The notes under the pieces were generated by a model that was not told the DNA's origin, searched no databases, and saw nothing but the letters and a program-made list of their open reading frames with translations. Positions 44,010-57,700 of a stretch of DNA of 64,000 nt are shown here, one piece after another. The number at the start of each line of letters is the position of its first letter. The first letter of the stretch is position 1. Made by a program: the position numbers and the translations under genes. This stretch comes from Effrenium voratum (lineage: Eukaryota; Sar; Dinophyceae; Suessiales; Symbiodiniaceae), in NCBI GenBank assembly GCA_963377175.1, contig CAUJNA010000454.1, positions 32,501-96,500 on the forward strand, read 5' to 3'.

Positions 44010-45789
44010 CTGTTTGCGTCGTTTCAGGAGTCTGTGGCAAAAGCTAGCCCGGAGAAAAACGAGAAAAGAAAAAACACGTGGAACACGCCTCATCCTGAAA
44101 AAAATGGCCCTCCGATTCGAACCCGGACCCAAAATGATGGCTTCCGAAACCAAGGATGCGAAACCTGTCAAGGTCACGGGCTATAGAGGTGCCAAGGGTC
44201 CCTCAAAAGCACGCCATGTAAACTCTAGCCTGCACCTGAAACCTGGCAACTGCGTGCCTGTGAACAACCAGTCCGAGCAAGGAATGGATGCCGAATCAAA
44301 CAAACAGAAACAGGAGAGCCTGAAGCTTCAAGCTTTCCCACCGTCCACTCGCATTAGTACAAGGAATCTATGTAACCCCTTTTGGAGCCGAATCGTTTCA
44401 CCTTCCCCTGCCAGCTCTCGGAATCTCTTGCCAGAAGGCAATGGATGTGCTCGAAAAGCGAGCGTGAGCATGCATTCTGAGCGCCGTGAGGCGGATGCCG
44501 CGCTGTACATGCATCCTGTCCTAGTCCCTATTTGTTTTTCGGCACCCACGTCTGAGCCCAAATGGCTCTAGCGTGTGCTTCAACGGTCTGGCCCTTCTCC
44601 TTCCTGTGAGGTTGTCTAAAATACCTGCCCCGGTGGCGTTGCGCGGTCCCATGTTCAGCCTTACATAGTGGCAACATTCCGAGAGCTAAAGGGTAGCCCG
44701 AACAAGATGGAAGTGCGCAGGAACCCTCGCAAAAAGACTTGGGTCATCTTCCGCTGTCCGTGCGCTGAAGAGTGGGAGGTCAAAAACGATACGTCAGCTT
44801 CAGCTGAGAGCACGGCGCGAACCGCCAAAGCGGGCAATTGCCATGGCCGCAGCGGCTGGCCAGTGGCTCCACCGTGTGTCGGCTTCATATTTTTTCAGGC
44901 TACCAGAAGAACCCCGTTGAACGAGAAAGCCTTTCCGAGGCTTGAAACAAAATCCTCAGGTCAGGAAGTTGTGTTCTTTTGGAGCACTCTCGGTGCAACT
45001 TCCACCTTGAGTTGGCTGGCCCAAACGCCCAGAAAAAACGGGACAGCGCAAACCCATGGAACCAGAAGCCAAAGCAGCGGCCTGGCCGGCACATGTCTCT
45101 GACGCCAGGCGAATCCGAAGCTGCAAAAAGTTGACGTTTCACGATGGCAGGCAGAAAGGGAAAATGGCGGAAAACCAAAGGGTCAAAATGAAGAAAAGGC
45201 CAGGTGCGTCCTTCGAGCCAGCCCAGCTTGCCCATGTTTCAGCAAACCCAAGCGCCCAAGAAGCAAACACGAAGGTTCACACAGGTGCTTTCTTGCGTGA
45301 TCCTCGCGCATCTCCGTCACGCACCTAGTCTATGCCACCTCTTTTGAGGTGGTGAGCGATTGTTTGGATGAATTCGCCGGCACGTCCTATGCTCTACACA
45401 TGCAGTCACATGAGCAGCGCTCAAAGGATACTTATAGGTTTCAATGGCTAGATGGTGCACAACTAACCCCCCAGAAAACCCTTTTCTCCAGCTTGGCCAA
45501 CTGAGGTTGTGCACTCGCTCAAGATTGAATTCCATGCGTTCCGAGGTGAAGGGCATCTGCCCAGAATGGTTCATGCCTTTGCCTGCACCGTCACACTCAG
45601 CTCACCCCGCTTTTTGCTGAACCTCGTCCAAACTCAAGGAGGGAGTGTTGAGGCCAAGTGAGGCACAAGCAAGACCTGGGGGATTCTGCCGCACCCAACC
45701 ACATGCCAAGAATCATCAGGCCACTATCCCCGAACTTGATTTACCGATCTTGACTATGATTCAAATATCTTCCGTCTCGCGCTGTTTGT
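44010..45789. other. Spacer between the two enzyme genes, possible 5' exon of the dehydrogenase
   Basis: Protein-like frames occur on both strands at 44668-44840 (plus: RRNPRKKTWVIFRCPC), but no acceptor-donor pair fits. A missing first exon of the dehydrogenase gene would lie here. Confidence 0.35.
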
Positions 45790-48700
45790 TCATGTCTTTT
45801 CTTCGAGGATTTCCCGCAGTGCGGCGGCGGCCGCGTCGATCTCATCTTCTGTGTTGTAGTAGGACGGGCTCAGCCGTACCACCGGGGGCTCCTCACTTGG
45901 AGCCCGTGGGAAAACGGTTGGATTGACCCTTGATGCACCATAGCCCTTGATTGGTGGGAGAACTCTACATGCGCAGGCAAGGCAAGCACCAGAGGGATCC
46001 ACCCGCTGAAGCGGGAACCCAGGCAACTTGCCTTAAAAGCCGTCCATGTAGCCCTTTCCGCCTGGAATCCTTCTATTGGAGAAAAGACGGTCCGTGAAAG
46101 CTTGCAACGTTGACCCGGGGGCTTCTTGATCAACACGGACGACCAAAGCGCGATCCCGAAGGAGAGTCATTTGGGTCCAAAAACTAATGCTACTGGTTCC
46201 AATGACCCAAACGTGAAATCTGGGCAAACTGGGCACATAAGGAGACACCCTCAAGCTTACCCTGTAAATGGTGATTTCAGGGAAACCACCCCCCAAAAGG
46301 AATTCTGAGAACCCCTCAACATGGTTTCCCTTTAGCGCACCTGTTGCTTTTGTGGATGGCCCAACAAGTGTCAACTTTGTACCACTGAAAAAGTCCCAGA
46401 AGATATGGTTCACTTCAGCACCTCTTGTGTATGGCAGCGCATGGGATTACTCTGGCAAGCGACAACACACCTACCCAACCTCAAGTCAAACTCGTTGGAA
46501 GTGAAGGGACTTCCAAATGGTCCTTCCAGTCGCTCTCGTTGAAGCTGTGGATTCTCGGCGACACAGACACCGCGATCCGGCGCGCTGCCAGAGCTTCCTT
46601 GATCTCCTCTCAAGGAATCGGCCGTTGCGGCAACGGTATCCTGTTGGTGTCCAAAAAGATAAACCCGCTAAAGCCCAAATAGTGCGTCTCATCTTATAGT
46701 TGATTTTCCTTTGAATACCAACCAAACGGGGGCCGAATTCCTTTTTGAAAAACCCTCTCTCCTTAACGGCCTGGCTGCCATATTAGTGGAAGGGAGGTTC
46801 AAATGGAGAATCAAAGGATAAACCAAATCTTTGAGGGTGTCATTCTCAGACAAACTTTCTATTCATCAACACAAACACCCCTTAAGTCAAAATGGACACA
46901 ACAATTTCTCCCACCCGCAATTCATCCTGCGCTCTCACTTGTGGGCCTTGCTCTCCTCCCTCCCCACTTTAAGGAATCGGACCCCCCAAAATAGGAGCAA
47001 CGGTGTTGGTTTTGCCTTTGATTCCAACAAAAAGGGGTATCCCCTCAAAAAAAGGGAAAAAAAAAAGAGTAATGATTTCACCCTCACTCCCCTTCGTCCT
47101 GCGCCGGGCGTGTTGCCGCAAAGGTCACGATGGCTGCCCGGCTCTCCGGCTCAGCCTCCGCGTCACAGCAGGTCAGCCCCATGTCCTGGGACCGAGTTCG
47201 GAGCTCGGTGAGCTTAGGGGAAGGCACCTTCAAAAGAGGGGATCCAAATTCCCGCCATTAAAACCACAAGAGGACCTGGGATGCGATGCTGTACCACCAT
47301 GGCAGAGCGAGCGTGCCTGGCCTTCGATGAAAAAAACGAAGAAGAACAACGCAAGGTGAGGAGCAAGAAGTTCCAAAACCCCGGGGCCAGTCCACCCCCA
47401 GACTTCCAAACTCCCCGCCTGCAAGCGGCCCCGGAGACGGCGGGCCAACATTGTGGCACGCTCCCAGATTCGCTCTGGGCCGATGCTGCTGCCTAAGCCA
47501 GCGAGACGCATGGATCCCTGTGGCCTAGGTTTGTCTCATGGGCTACCCCAAAATGGGGTTCCTTTTGAAGCAACCCCAAGAAGTCACCTTTCAAACTAAC
47601 TTGCAGGGGTCTGGATCCGCTTTGCCACCCGTAGATGAAAAATGCATGTACTTGTTCGCTGAGGGTAAAGTACGACTTGTAGAAATCTCCAAGTCCAGTG
47701 AACAGATCTGGGGCCCGAGGCCTGTAAAATACATGGCTAATGCTGGCCACCCTGGCCACTGAAGCAGTTGCTTGACTCGTGGCACTGGCCGCGGGGCAAA
47801 TGTCAAGGTAAAAAAGGATAAGTACTCAAAACAATCCCACTGTTTGACATAGTTTGGCCCTGGTTTTGACCCATCTCACCCATCTTGGTCCCAGTTGGTT
47901 GGAACCCATTTGGTCCTAGCTTGGTCTCCCTCCGGATACTGCAGCTCAAACCGTCTTGGTTGAGTTGCTCATTCTGGTACTTTGTTCCTGACATACTTTG
48001 GCGTACCTTTCGGGGGTGTCAGCCTACTATCACAGCGTTCTGGACTGCATCGCGTACTTAATGACTACCCGGGACGGGAAACACTTCGCACCGGTTGGTA
48101 GGTGTTCATCCAAGTATTCATAGGGTGTTATCAATCCTAACTGGTGCAGGAGTTTGTCCATCATTTGCCACAGCTTGGCCTAGCAATGCGAAAGCAACAG
48201 TTCAATCAGCTGTTCCGCAAGAATGCGGGTCGCGTCTCTTGGTCTGTGCATGTGCCCCACACAAGTTTGTCACACCGAACACATCTGCGTAGGACTGAAA
48301 CGACTAAATCACCAGAGTCGCCGACTAGGACCGAAACCTTTGGCGCCCGGCGGCACTACAGATGATATCATTATTTGATGCACCCTCCGATTTAGAGGTT
48401 CGACATTTAGGTGCCATGATATGCAAAGGGCATTGCAACATATCCTGACTTGCCCAGTGGCCATTGGCAAGAGGGTGCCTAGTTTATCATATTTTCCGGC
48501 AGGAAAGTAGCGCAAGAAATCCACCCAAGGTGAGGACACCCATTCTCACGAGCTTTCAATTGGTAGCGGCGCATGGTTTCACTCTGGGGCAACCATCTCA
48601 TTGGCACTTCACCAAAGACCTCATCAATCAAATACCTTACCAGCCAATTGAATAACATGCGCGACCTCTCCGCCGATCTGCAACATGCGTATTTTACTCA

Positions 48701-51700
48701 AGGCTAGTTTGAGTGAGATTAGTTTCGACCCAACACCCATCCCACAGCACGCTTTGTTCCAACCCAACGTGGGCGGGTGAAAACCCCCTTTCATGCACCC
48801 ACTTGTCTTGCTTCCAATCCTTCTTCCATCCATTCACCTGCACAGAACCAACCATTCGCCTTCGGTGGTGAAACAGCCCTTTGGACACCTGACTGGATGT
48901 TGCAGAAGACCCGAAAATATTCATTTCCATACACCCTATAAATACCCATAAAATACCAAACAATATACATAAAATACCAAGCATACCCGTACGGCCGGTA
49001 CACTAACAAGAAAAACAAAAAAGCAAAACATCCACTCCTAAAAACACAAAAACATAGCCATACAATACCAACAAAACACGTAAAAAGAAAAAAGGCCAGC
49101 CAAACCCATAGAATGCCGAAGATGGCCATAAGGTACAACGACCTCACACCTGAAATTCTCGAAACATTGGATCCCGCCCGCGGATTCCTTTTGGGCGCCG
49201 CGCAGAGCTGCAGTGCTGCGGCCAGCCCGGCGTGCAGCGCAGGGCTGGTCTCCCACATCTCCTGAACCGCGAGGGCATGAGTCCAATCCAAGCCAAGGGA
49301 TGACTTGTGAAACAAGAAGAGAAAGGTGAGGTGACTCTTCGAGATAGCTTCCATCTTGGTTTGGATTGGTTCTGGTTGCAGGGGGAGGTGGGCTGGTAGT
49401 TTGGATTGGTGGGTTCGATTTGGATTGAGGAGTTTCTCTTTCAAGGGGTTTCATAGGGCTAGCGTTCGCAGGCTTTGCAAGAAACCACAGCCTCCCCAAT
49501 AACCCAGGAAACAAGGGGCTCCCTTTTCCTCTTTTTTTGGTTGTGTCAGGCCTGGCACCTCCTAAAAGAAGTGATGGGTTCCTCAACTTTCAAAGTAATG
49601 CCCAAGCCTGGCATGTGCGGCAAACAGGATGATACTGCTCTGAACAAATAGACAACGCCATTCAAATACATTCAAAGCCAAACAACAGCAAGTTCAAGTA
49701 CGTCCCGTTGGTGTCCCTTCAAAAGCACCAAACCAAAGGTACCTCAAAGAAAAGAAGACGAGCACCCGTATGTCCAAAACACCTGCGGAGGCACGCGTGC
49801 GCCCTCCATTTCGATCCGAGGCTCGAAGCGCCGGGCGCCCTCCGCCAGGTGGTAGCTGGATGGGGAGGTCCAGTGCGCTGAGACGTGGTCCAGCATGCAC
49901 GGCTCACCCACCAGCTCCCACCTGGTCAAAAATACCGATTCCAATCGGGACCAGTTACTTGGAATAGATGAACCCCGATTTGTTGAGTTCATGGTGGACA
50001 AACCACCAACTGGTGCAGGAGGTTGTCTATTGCGGATGCTTCATGGATTTAATCTCAGTATTCCTCCCCGACCTGTGGTTGTGTTTCCCCCCTCGGTCGG
50101 GTCCTTTGGACGTCTTCCCAACAAGGTACAAAATGGGCCGAAACCCACAAAAAACATATCCTAGACACCAGCTTGAGGTAGACCCCAACTTTTCCTGTGA
50201 GGATTTGTATTTTGCATTTGTGTGGCGTTGATTGTTCTTGGTTTAATGCTTCCGGTTGGTTTCCTCGAGTTTCTGCTGCATGTTCGATTAGCATGACAGG
50301 ATTGTGTTTGATGTTAGTTGGCCTGGTTATTTTCAATTTCTTTGCATTTCACCAAAACGCAGGCATGGCCGGCACTTCTTAAATGGAAATCATGAGGGAC
50401 CTTTCTGGGCATTCATTATTTCCATTTGCAACCAAGTGAAACCATGGGAAGTGTAGAGCAATGGGCCCGCTTTTACTTTCATGGGGACCGCCACGCACTG
50501 ATCGGGGGGAGGGGGGGGGTTCTCAGAAAGGAACATGTCAACGCTACACATTCAGAACCCAACCTATTTTGAGGGCTGCCCAGGACAGATCCTTGCAGTC
50601 TAGGAATGGGACCTTCTTGCCTGTTGAATCAGGTGCCCAAGGAAAGCACCGAGCAAAGACAAGACGTGAACATGAAAGAAGGAATCGTTTCTGCGTTTGT
50701 TAACACAAAGTCCAAAGTATTTTGAGATTGCGAATATGTGAGAGCTCAAAGCCTGTTGGCTGTTGGCCAAGATGGTTACAAAGGTTCACGCAGGCGACGA
50801 TTCAGTCCTGACATGCCCCTTCCAGCCCTTCTGGAAAAATGATGGGTCCCACCGGTAACTGACAAGCGAACCAAACTCAAAGTGGCATCCACCTTTCAAC
50901 TGACCCCAGCCCGACCCTGGTAGACAAAGGGTCAAAAGAACTCAACAAACAAAAATGGAAAAAGGGCTGGATTGGTCGAAAACTCACCTACCAGGGAAAC
51001 TCAGCTAGCTTCTGCCCAAACAAGCAAAAAGGACACCTACTGTGCATGGACAAAATCCATTTCTCACCAGGATAATTGTCAACCAGCATTCATAGGGGTT
51101 TCATCCACATGCTTCTGCCTCCCCCAAGGACCTGCCGCTCCGCGCCAAGCCGCTGGCAGTCTCCGCGCGCGTAGAGCAGCCCTGTGCCCCTGGGCCCCCG
51201 CAGCCACTTGCGCCCCGTGGCGCAGGCAAAGTCGCAGCCCAGTCCTCGGCGCCCGGAGAAGGGGCGCCGCTGCTTTTTGGAGGGCAGCCCCCCGTCTTCT
51301 TCGTTTTTGGCGGAAAACCAAAAGGCGACCCCACCATTTTTTGGGGGTTTGTTGGTTTTCGTTGGTTGCTGGGGGGGGGGGGCCTTCTTGCGGCTATGAA
51401 TTGGAATAGGGAACCCCTGAACTGAGGTTGGTGTATATAAATCGCCTGTGTGATGTCCACCATGATCCTATCTTGTCATGCCCCTGTTCAGGCTGCAAAG
51501 AACATTGCCCGCTAGGCAACAGGAACACAATGTGTAGATGCGTATGTTTGCTGCCAGTGGAACCGAAGATCCTTTGGTCAACAGCCTTTTGGCCCGCTAA
51601 ATGATTTGGAAAGGATTGCAGAAAAACACACGCGCACACACATGAAACCAGGTACCAGGTAGCAGAACCGCCTAGAACCAATAAGATCTGAGAGTCGGCG

Positions 51701-54700
51701 CAGGTCGACGGGCATCTGGCCAATGGTCTGGCAGGTGTCCAGCAGGAACACCGCCTGCCCATTTTGGGCTCGACCAAAAGGCCAGGGTTGACCGGCGGCT
51801 TCCCTCCAAATGGCGCGTGGGATTGGTTTGGAGGTGTTCCGAGCGTGGTTTCCAATTTACCCGCTACAAGAACCGTGGGCTCAAATCCCAACGTCGCCAA
51901 TCCAAACCACCAGCTAAGGGTTACCCGAGATTGTAATTTTGTTGTTGAGGGGCCTGATAACCATTTACAGATTCAGATGTTCCAAATTGTCATCTTCCTG
52001 AAGGAACTTCATGAATTCAATTTGGGCTTGTGTTTTTGAGTTGTTTGGAAGGAAACCCAAAAAGGAAAGCCACCCTCTTTTTTTCCCTGGGGGGGGGGGG
52101 GGGGGGGTCTTTGCAAAACCCGGCAGATTCGCAGTTTGAGAAACCAGAGCTTCCTTGCTAATTAACAGAGTAGCCATGTCCGAGGGCTCGAAGCTCGAAC
52201 CTTGATATGAATAACTCAATCACGGGGCCTGTGTCTTGCAGACTGGTCAAGTGCCCCCGCCCCGATTCTCTGAAGCTGACGTCCTTTCCAAAGGAGCCAG
52301 CTTAACTACTGTTGTCGGCATGTACAATGATAAGGAGGATAGAAAGAATGGGTACGGAAAATGCTGTTGGATTTATGGCTTGATTCTTGGGGTTATCGTG
52401 TTTGGAATGACGGGGCTTCAGGTAACTCCGGTAGATCAAAAACCAGTTCGTGTCTGCGATCTGAGATCTGACCTCTGCGGAGTTTGTCCCACAAAGAGTC
52501 CGACTGCTTTTCGAAGACCGCTATGAGACTTTGTTTGGGGGTTTGGATTGGTGATTTCGGCATGAGAACTCCTGGCTCTTGCGAGGCAAATGGAGAACCC
52601 CCCCCCCCACCGATCCAAACCGCCAAGTGGGAAGCGGGCACGGTTCATTCTTCGCCCCGAAATGTGAGACGTTTGCACGGGGAAGACCCACTCAGTCTGG
52701 ATCGTTTTGCGGAATGAGTTTGTGTGTTTTGGTGTGCGTGTGTGAAACCCACTCTTGCCCGAAGCGGATTTGTTCATCGACCCCTTAGTGAAATCGTGAG
52801 GGCAAAATATTAGCTCTGGTCTGAGTTGCTTCCCCATAAAAAGGCAGAAAAACCGTCCTTCTAGAGGAGTCTGACTTTGGGACCCCCTCAAACATGGAAC
52901 CGTTAGCCCAATGTTCCTGGTGGGTTCCATCGCCTGGTGCCTCCTGGCCACCTGGCCAACTGCTTCCGCCGGCTGCACCTTAGATTCAAATCAGAGCCCA
53001 GTGGTTTGGAGGCAGTTCAAATCCCCTGCCTGGCACAAGCTCAACGGGTCCAAACCCCAAATGGGTTGGAACAAATGGGGTCTGTTCGGAACCCGTCGAG
53101 TCCGGGTCCCCCTATCACCATACCGAAAAAGACATGTTTTCTACCATGTTTCTCAGCATGGGCTGATTTGCTCCATTCAAAGCCACCTAGCACCCCCCAC
53201 CGCACAAAACATCCCCCCCCCCAAAAAAAAGAGGAACACCCCGTTTCTCTCAGAAACATAAAAACCTTCCGCCACCCCCCCAAAAACCGAGACTCGGCCC
53301 TCGTGACGCTGAAAAACGTCACATCTCCGCCGAAGCCGCGGCGCCACCGAGGAGTTGGTCTGCAGGTGGCACAGCGCCACCAGCGCCCGCCCCGTCCTCG
53401 CCGCTTGGAAGGCGACAAGCTCGGCCTCCAAACGCTCCACGTCCACCCGGCCCTCGGAAGGCAGACGTGGCGTCCGGAGCTGCCAGCTTCCCCAAAGGGA
53501 CCGAAAAATAGACACGCACTTTGCCTCACAAACAAAGAAGAGCGGAAGATAGGTAAACTAGATAAAGATAAAGGACAAAGAGCAAGAGAAAGACAAGATA
53601 TAGAGATGAAGACAAAAGATAAGGAGAACAAAACAGAAATAGAAAGAGAAAGAGAAAGAAAAAGAGAAAGATAATTAAACAAAATACACACCCAAACCAG
53701 CTAAGACCAAAGCCAAATTCGAAAACCCTCTTGAACACGCAGAGACGGTCAACAGGTTCGGGCCACTTCTCTGTTGAAACCTGCCCACGCAAAGGTTTCG
53801 ATGATGGCTGGTGCTCCCACATTTCACGGGGACAGCAGTGAGGTCTTTGGGGGTTCTCGCAGAAAGCCGCGCTTCACTGAGTTCATCAGAAAGTACATGT
53901 GTCACAATAGGGAACACCACAATTGTGTGCTCCTTGGGGTCTCCCCTTTGAACCCAACCCAAAAAGGCTCCCCCCCCCCCCGCTCTCGCCGGCAAAAAAA
54001 AAAAAAAACATCTCTTGGGGCCTCGGGAAGTCCAGCCTGGACCTTGACATCACCGCTGAGTTTTCATGTCTTGAGTCCAAACAAAATATTCATGCCCAAA
54101 TGGGTTGACAATTGAACACCAAACCTTTCGCCCAATCGAAAGAATCCTCTGCCCCTGTCTCTCTCAGTTGCAAGTGCGTCCGGCAGTTCGAGTTTTGCTC
54201 TGGCAAACATATTATATTATGCTTTCCCGAAGGCACAAAGGAAGGAGAGAAAGTCGCTCTTCTCAAACGGGGGTTGGGGAAGCGTCTGTGGAAATGTTCG
54301 GAGCGACCAGCATAAGTTTGATGTGCCAACTGTTCAGACACATACGTTTGAACTGATCAGAACACGAAACCCAGCAACAACTTAAACTCCCTAAACCTCA
54401 AGATTCTTTCTCAAACAAAACACAAGTGTCCCACCCCCTCCCCAACCTGCCCAAAATGGAACAGCCCCCTGCGCGTTTGCCGCTTTCACCCTCTGGTTGC
54501 CAAATAGATCAACCAAAAACAAACACCTTCAATTGCTGCAAAGTGGATTGTGTGCATCCATCCTACTTGGGTATCTCAAAAAGTGTCATCCGTCGTTTTC
54601 CTTTTGGTCTCCCTTTAAAGCGACCAAAAACCGCCACGCGCTCCGCGCCTGGCGCATGGGCAGCACCTCCAACTGCACACCGAAGCGCCGTTTGGCTTGC

Positions 54701-57700
54701 AGCAAGGCCACTGCGTTGCCCGCATACTCGCTCTCCCAGCAGAAGATGCCTCGGGCAAAACGCGGCGTTTCGTTTGGCCGAAATGGGTACACAGAAAACA
54801 ACAGGGAGTATGTACAAGCAAGGGGAAAGGTTGTGCTAGGATCAAGGGATATGACATATTAGACATATTTTGTTTCGGCTTGCTTGGCGTTCTAAAGAAC
54901 ACACAAGATCCATGGGTGTTTTGCTAATGGCGACCGCCTCTTTCAACTGGTTTCAAAGAATCGGACAGGGTCGCCCAAATGGTGAGCTCCCAATTGTTGG
55001 GAAACACCCGAGTGGGGTACGCCTTTGGGACCGCAACGCCAAAGCTTCTCTTGATTTGTTCATGTGACCGCAAAGTGGCTCGGGGTCCTGTTTGGGGGTT
55101 GCGAAAAAGAGAGAGGGGCCTGTTTTTGGTTACCAAACGATTGGCTTTGGCGAATCTCGTGCCTGGGGAATCTGCCATCCTCTTCACGACACATGCGTCT
55201 TGAGGGCATCCCCAAAATGATGTCAGGACTAGTCTTCCTGAAAAACAAACACCCTACAAGGCCCAAAAAACACCCAGTCCCCCAAAAAGGGTGGTGACTC
55301 AAAAAGGCGCAAATGAAAAGTGGCGGTCCTTTGCGGTGAGGGGCGGTCGCCAGGCCGGAAGTCCAGCGAAGCAAAGGCCTCCAAGTGCCGCTGTCGTGAG
55401 GTGAAGGGGCGGGGGGAGTCTTCATTGGGGTTCTCGTTGTTTGGTGGACCCCCCCCCCAAAAAAAATAAAACGCAAAGCACAATTTGTGGTGGTGTCCTT
55501 TTGGTTGCCCTGTAAAACCACCAAAAATTGGGTACCCTCAACAAAAGACACACGCAACTATGTTCCATCATCGTTCTTGAATGGCCTGAATTGACTCGCC
55601 GGAAACCGTTCGGCTTGTGATCCTTTACAAAAACCAAGGGCAAGTCTGGCCCCACAAAGCTTCATGACCAACAACTCTGCAGGGTGAAAGTGGATAGCGA
55701 TGTTTAGTTGTCCGTAACTAGTAAAACTGAAAGAACACACGTGGGGCAATGGAAAGCCGTCTACGTTCGCCCAAACTGTAGCTTTGTCTTTCACTTCTGA
55801 AGGATTCAAAACATTTCGTCGGGCATGCCACCAAGCAGGTCTCAATGTCGACTCTTCATCTTGTCTGCAGCATCTTGGGACGCAGTTTTTTGAACATGTG
55901 CTTTGTTCCTTCTCCATGGCCTTGTCGATCACTAATGGAAGAAGGAGGCAACCCCCCATTTTGGTGTGTCTTTTCTTGGGGAGCCCCCTTAAGATTGTGG
56001 CGTTCCTTTTTGGTTTCCCCTTAAAGCCAAACCCAAAAACCCCTTCCACTGGTGGTTTTAAAGGGACACCAAAAGGAAACCCGCAAGTGCAAGGGGTTCC
56101 CAAAACCAAAACGAGCCCATTTGGCCATGGGTCAAAACCCCGTACCCCCAGTGAACATCCCAATCCCCACTACAATAGGTTCTAAAATGGGTGGTGAATT
56201 CACCTACCCCAAAATGGGATCCCAAAACGGTTTTGACAGCCACAGCCATTTGGTTCCCGCGCGCTCAAACCTTTCGTCGCGCCTTGGCCCAGGCGCTCTG
56301 CGCGGACTCCGTGACCGCCAGCTCCGCCGGGTCGCAGTTCAGCAGCGCGGCCGCCGCCGTCTCGCGGGGATTGCGCGGGGCTGAAGCCACTCGCCCCTTT
56401 CGACCTAAAAGGCTCACCTTTTTCGGCAAGATGGTGTGGGGGTTGGGATTCATGGGGTCTGAATAAGGGCCAACCGTTTTGGGACCTGTACTAAAAGTGA
56501 ACAACTGAGGAAGCGCTCTAAATCTCTGAATCAGAGCGATTGCGCGTGAGAATAAGAACTCCAACATTTGAAACAAGGAATCCCCAAGTAGCCTTCATGG
56601 GCGAGCTTGTTTGTTTATCCCCACATGGGCTCGATATTCGCCGTCCAGATTGCATGTGTGTGTGTGTAGATGTTATGCAAATCGAGTTTGACCCCAAAAC
56701 GACGAACCAGGAAGCGAAAAATCTCGAAACCAACCTGCAATTTGTGATGCAGACCAACGACCTCAGTATTTGTGGACGGCTGTGAAAGGAAACTAGAGGG
56801 CACCAAGAGCTGCCGAAACTCGTTGGATCTTGAAAACAAACCCAGACCTGTAGCCGCTAAAAAGAGCACCCGATGAGAGGGGGCTGGAAAGGGAAACCGC
56901 GCAGGGTCAAAGATGAGCATCGGCTTTGGGTACGCCTCGCTGTTGCCACTGATCAGGAAGGGAAAAATGGAAACTAGTTGTCGGCGTTGTCATGGGAAGC
57001 CCGGACGAATAAAACCCCTCTTTGATTCTGATTTCGGGGGTGTTCCCTGTTTGGGGAGGGCCCCTATTAAGAGGTTTGTCCGGGGTCGACATTACAGGAA
57101 GCCGTCCCTTCCTGGCTCCGTTCAAGGATTTCCAGAGAAATATTCCACATCAAGCCCAGCGGGTGGTAGTTGGAATGTTTGTATCAGCAAATCGGTGCTT
57201 TCCGGCCACCATCATTCCATCCAACAATCTGTAGGTCATTGTGTGGAGGATCAATACTTGGAGGCATCCTAATCACGAGAGAACTAGGCTATCTCGAACT
57301 TCTTGGTTTGGTCGTGTCTGTATTTGCACATGTACCAAAATATTGCCCTCATGGTTGCTGGCCTCGTCTGAAGGATTTATTTCTCGCAAATCGTGAGAGG
57401 GTACTACAAGCGACTATTGCGACCGACCAGATTGCTTCTCAAAAACAAAACTGGACGGACACCAAATCCTCATGAACCTGATGTCCACCAATAACCCCCA
57501 ATGAAAAGAACATACCCGTGTCAATGTGCATGTGGACGGTCCTAGCAAACCGTGAACTGGTGGTCAGAAGCAGGGGAGCTGGGGATTACGTGCTCACAGA
57601 CTCTCTACCAATGGAACAAGGGCCTAAACAAATTGGTCATGAGTCATAGGATTCTCCTTCTCAAACCCTCCCGCTTCCAAGTGCCTTCCCAGGATAAAAT

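Noticed and set aside
44095..44190. Reverse-strand T-arm-like GGGTTCGAATCGG followed by a T run
   Set aside because: No matching acceptor or D-arm upstream on that strand.
51965..52036. Minus-strand C-terminal-like frame ending FMKFLQEDDNLEHLNL
   Set aside because: Protein-like, but lies inside the aminotransferase intron 51755-52933 on the same strand; a stop there cannot be part of that gene, and no partner exons were found.
52937..53674. 245-codon plus-strand ORF
   Set aside because: Shadow of two minus-strand aminotransferase exons (52934-52978, 53348-53479) plus a polypurine tract.
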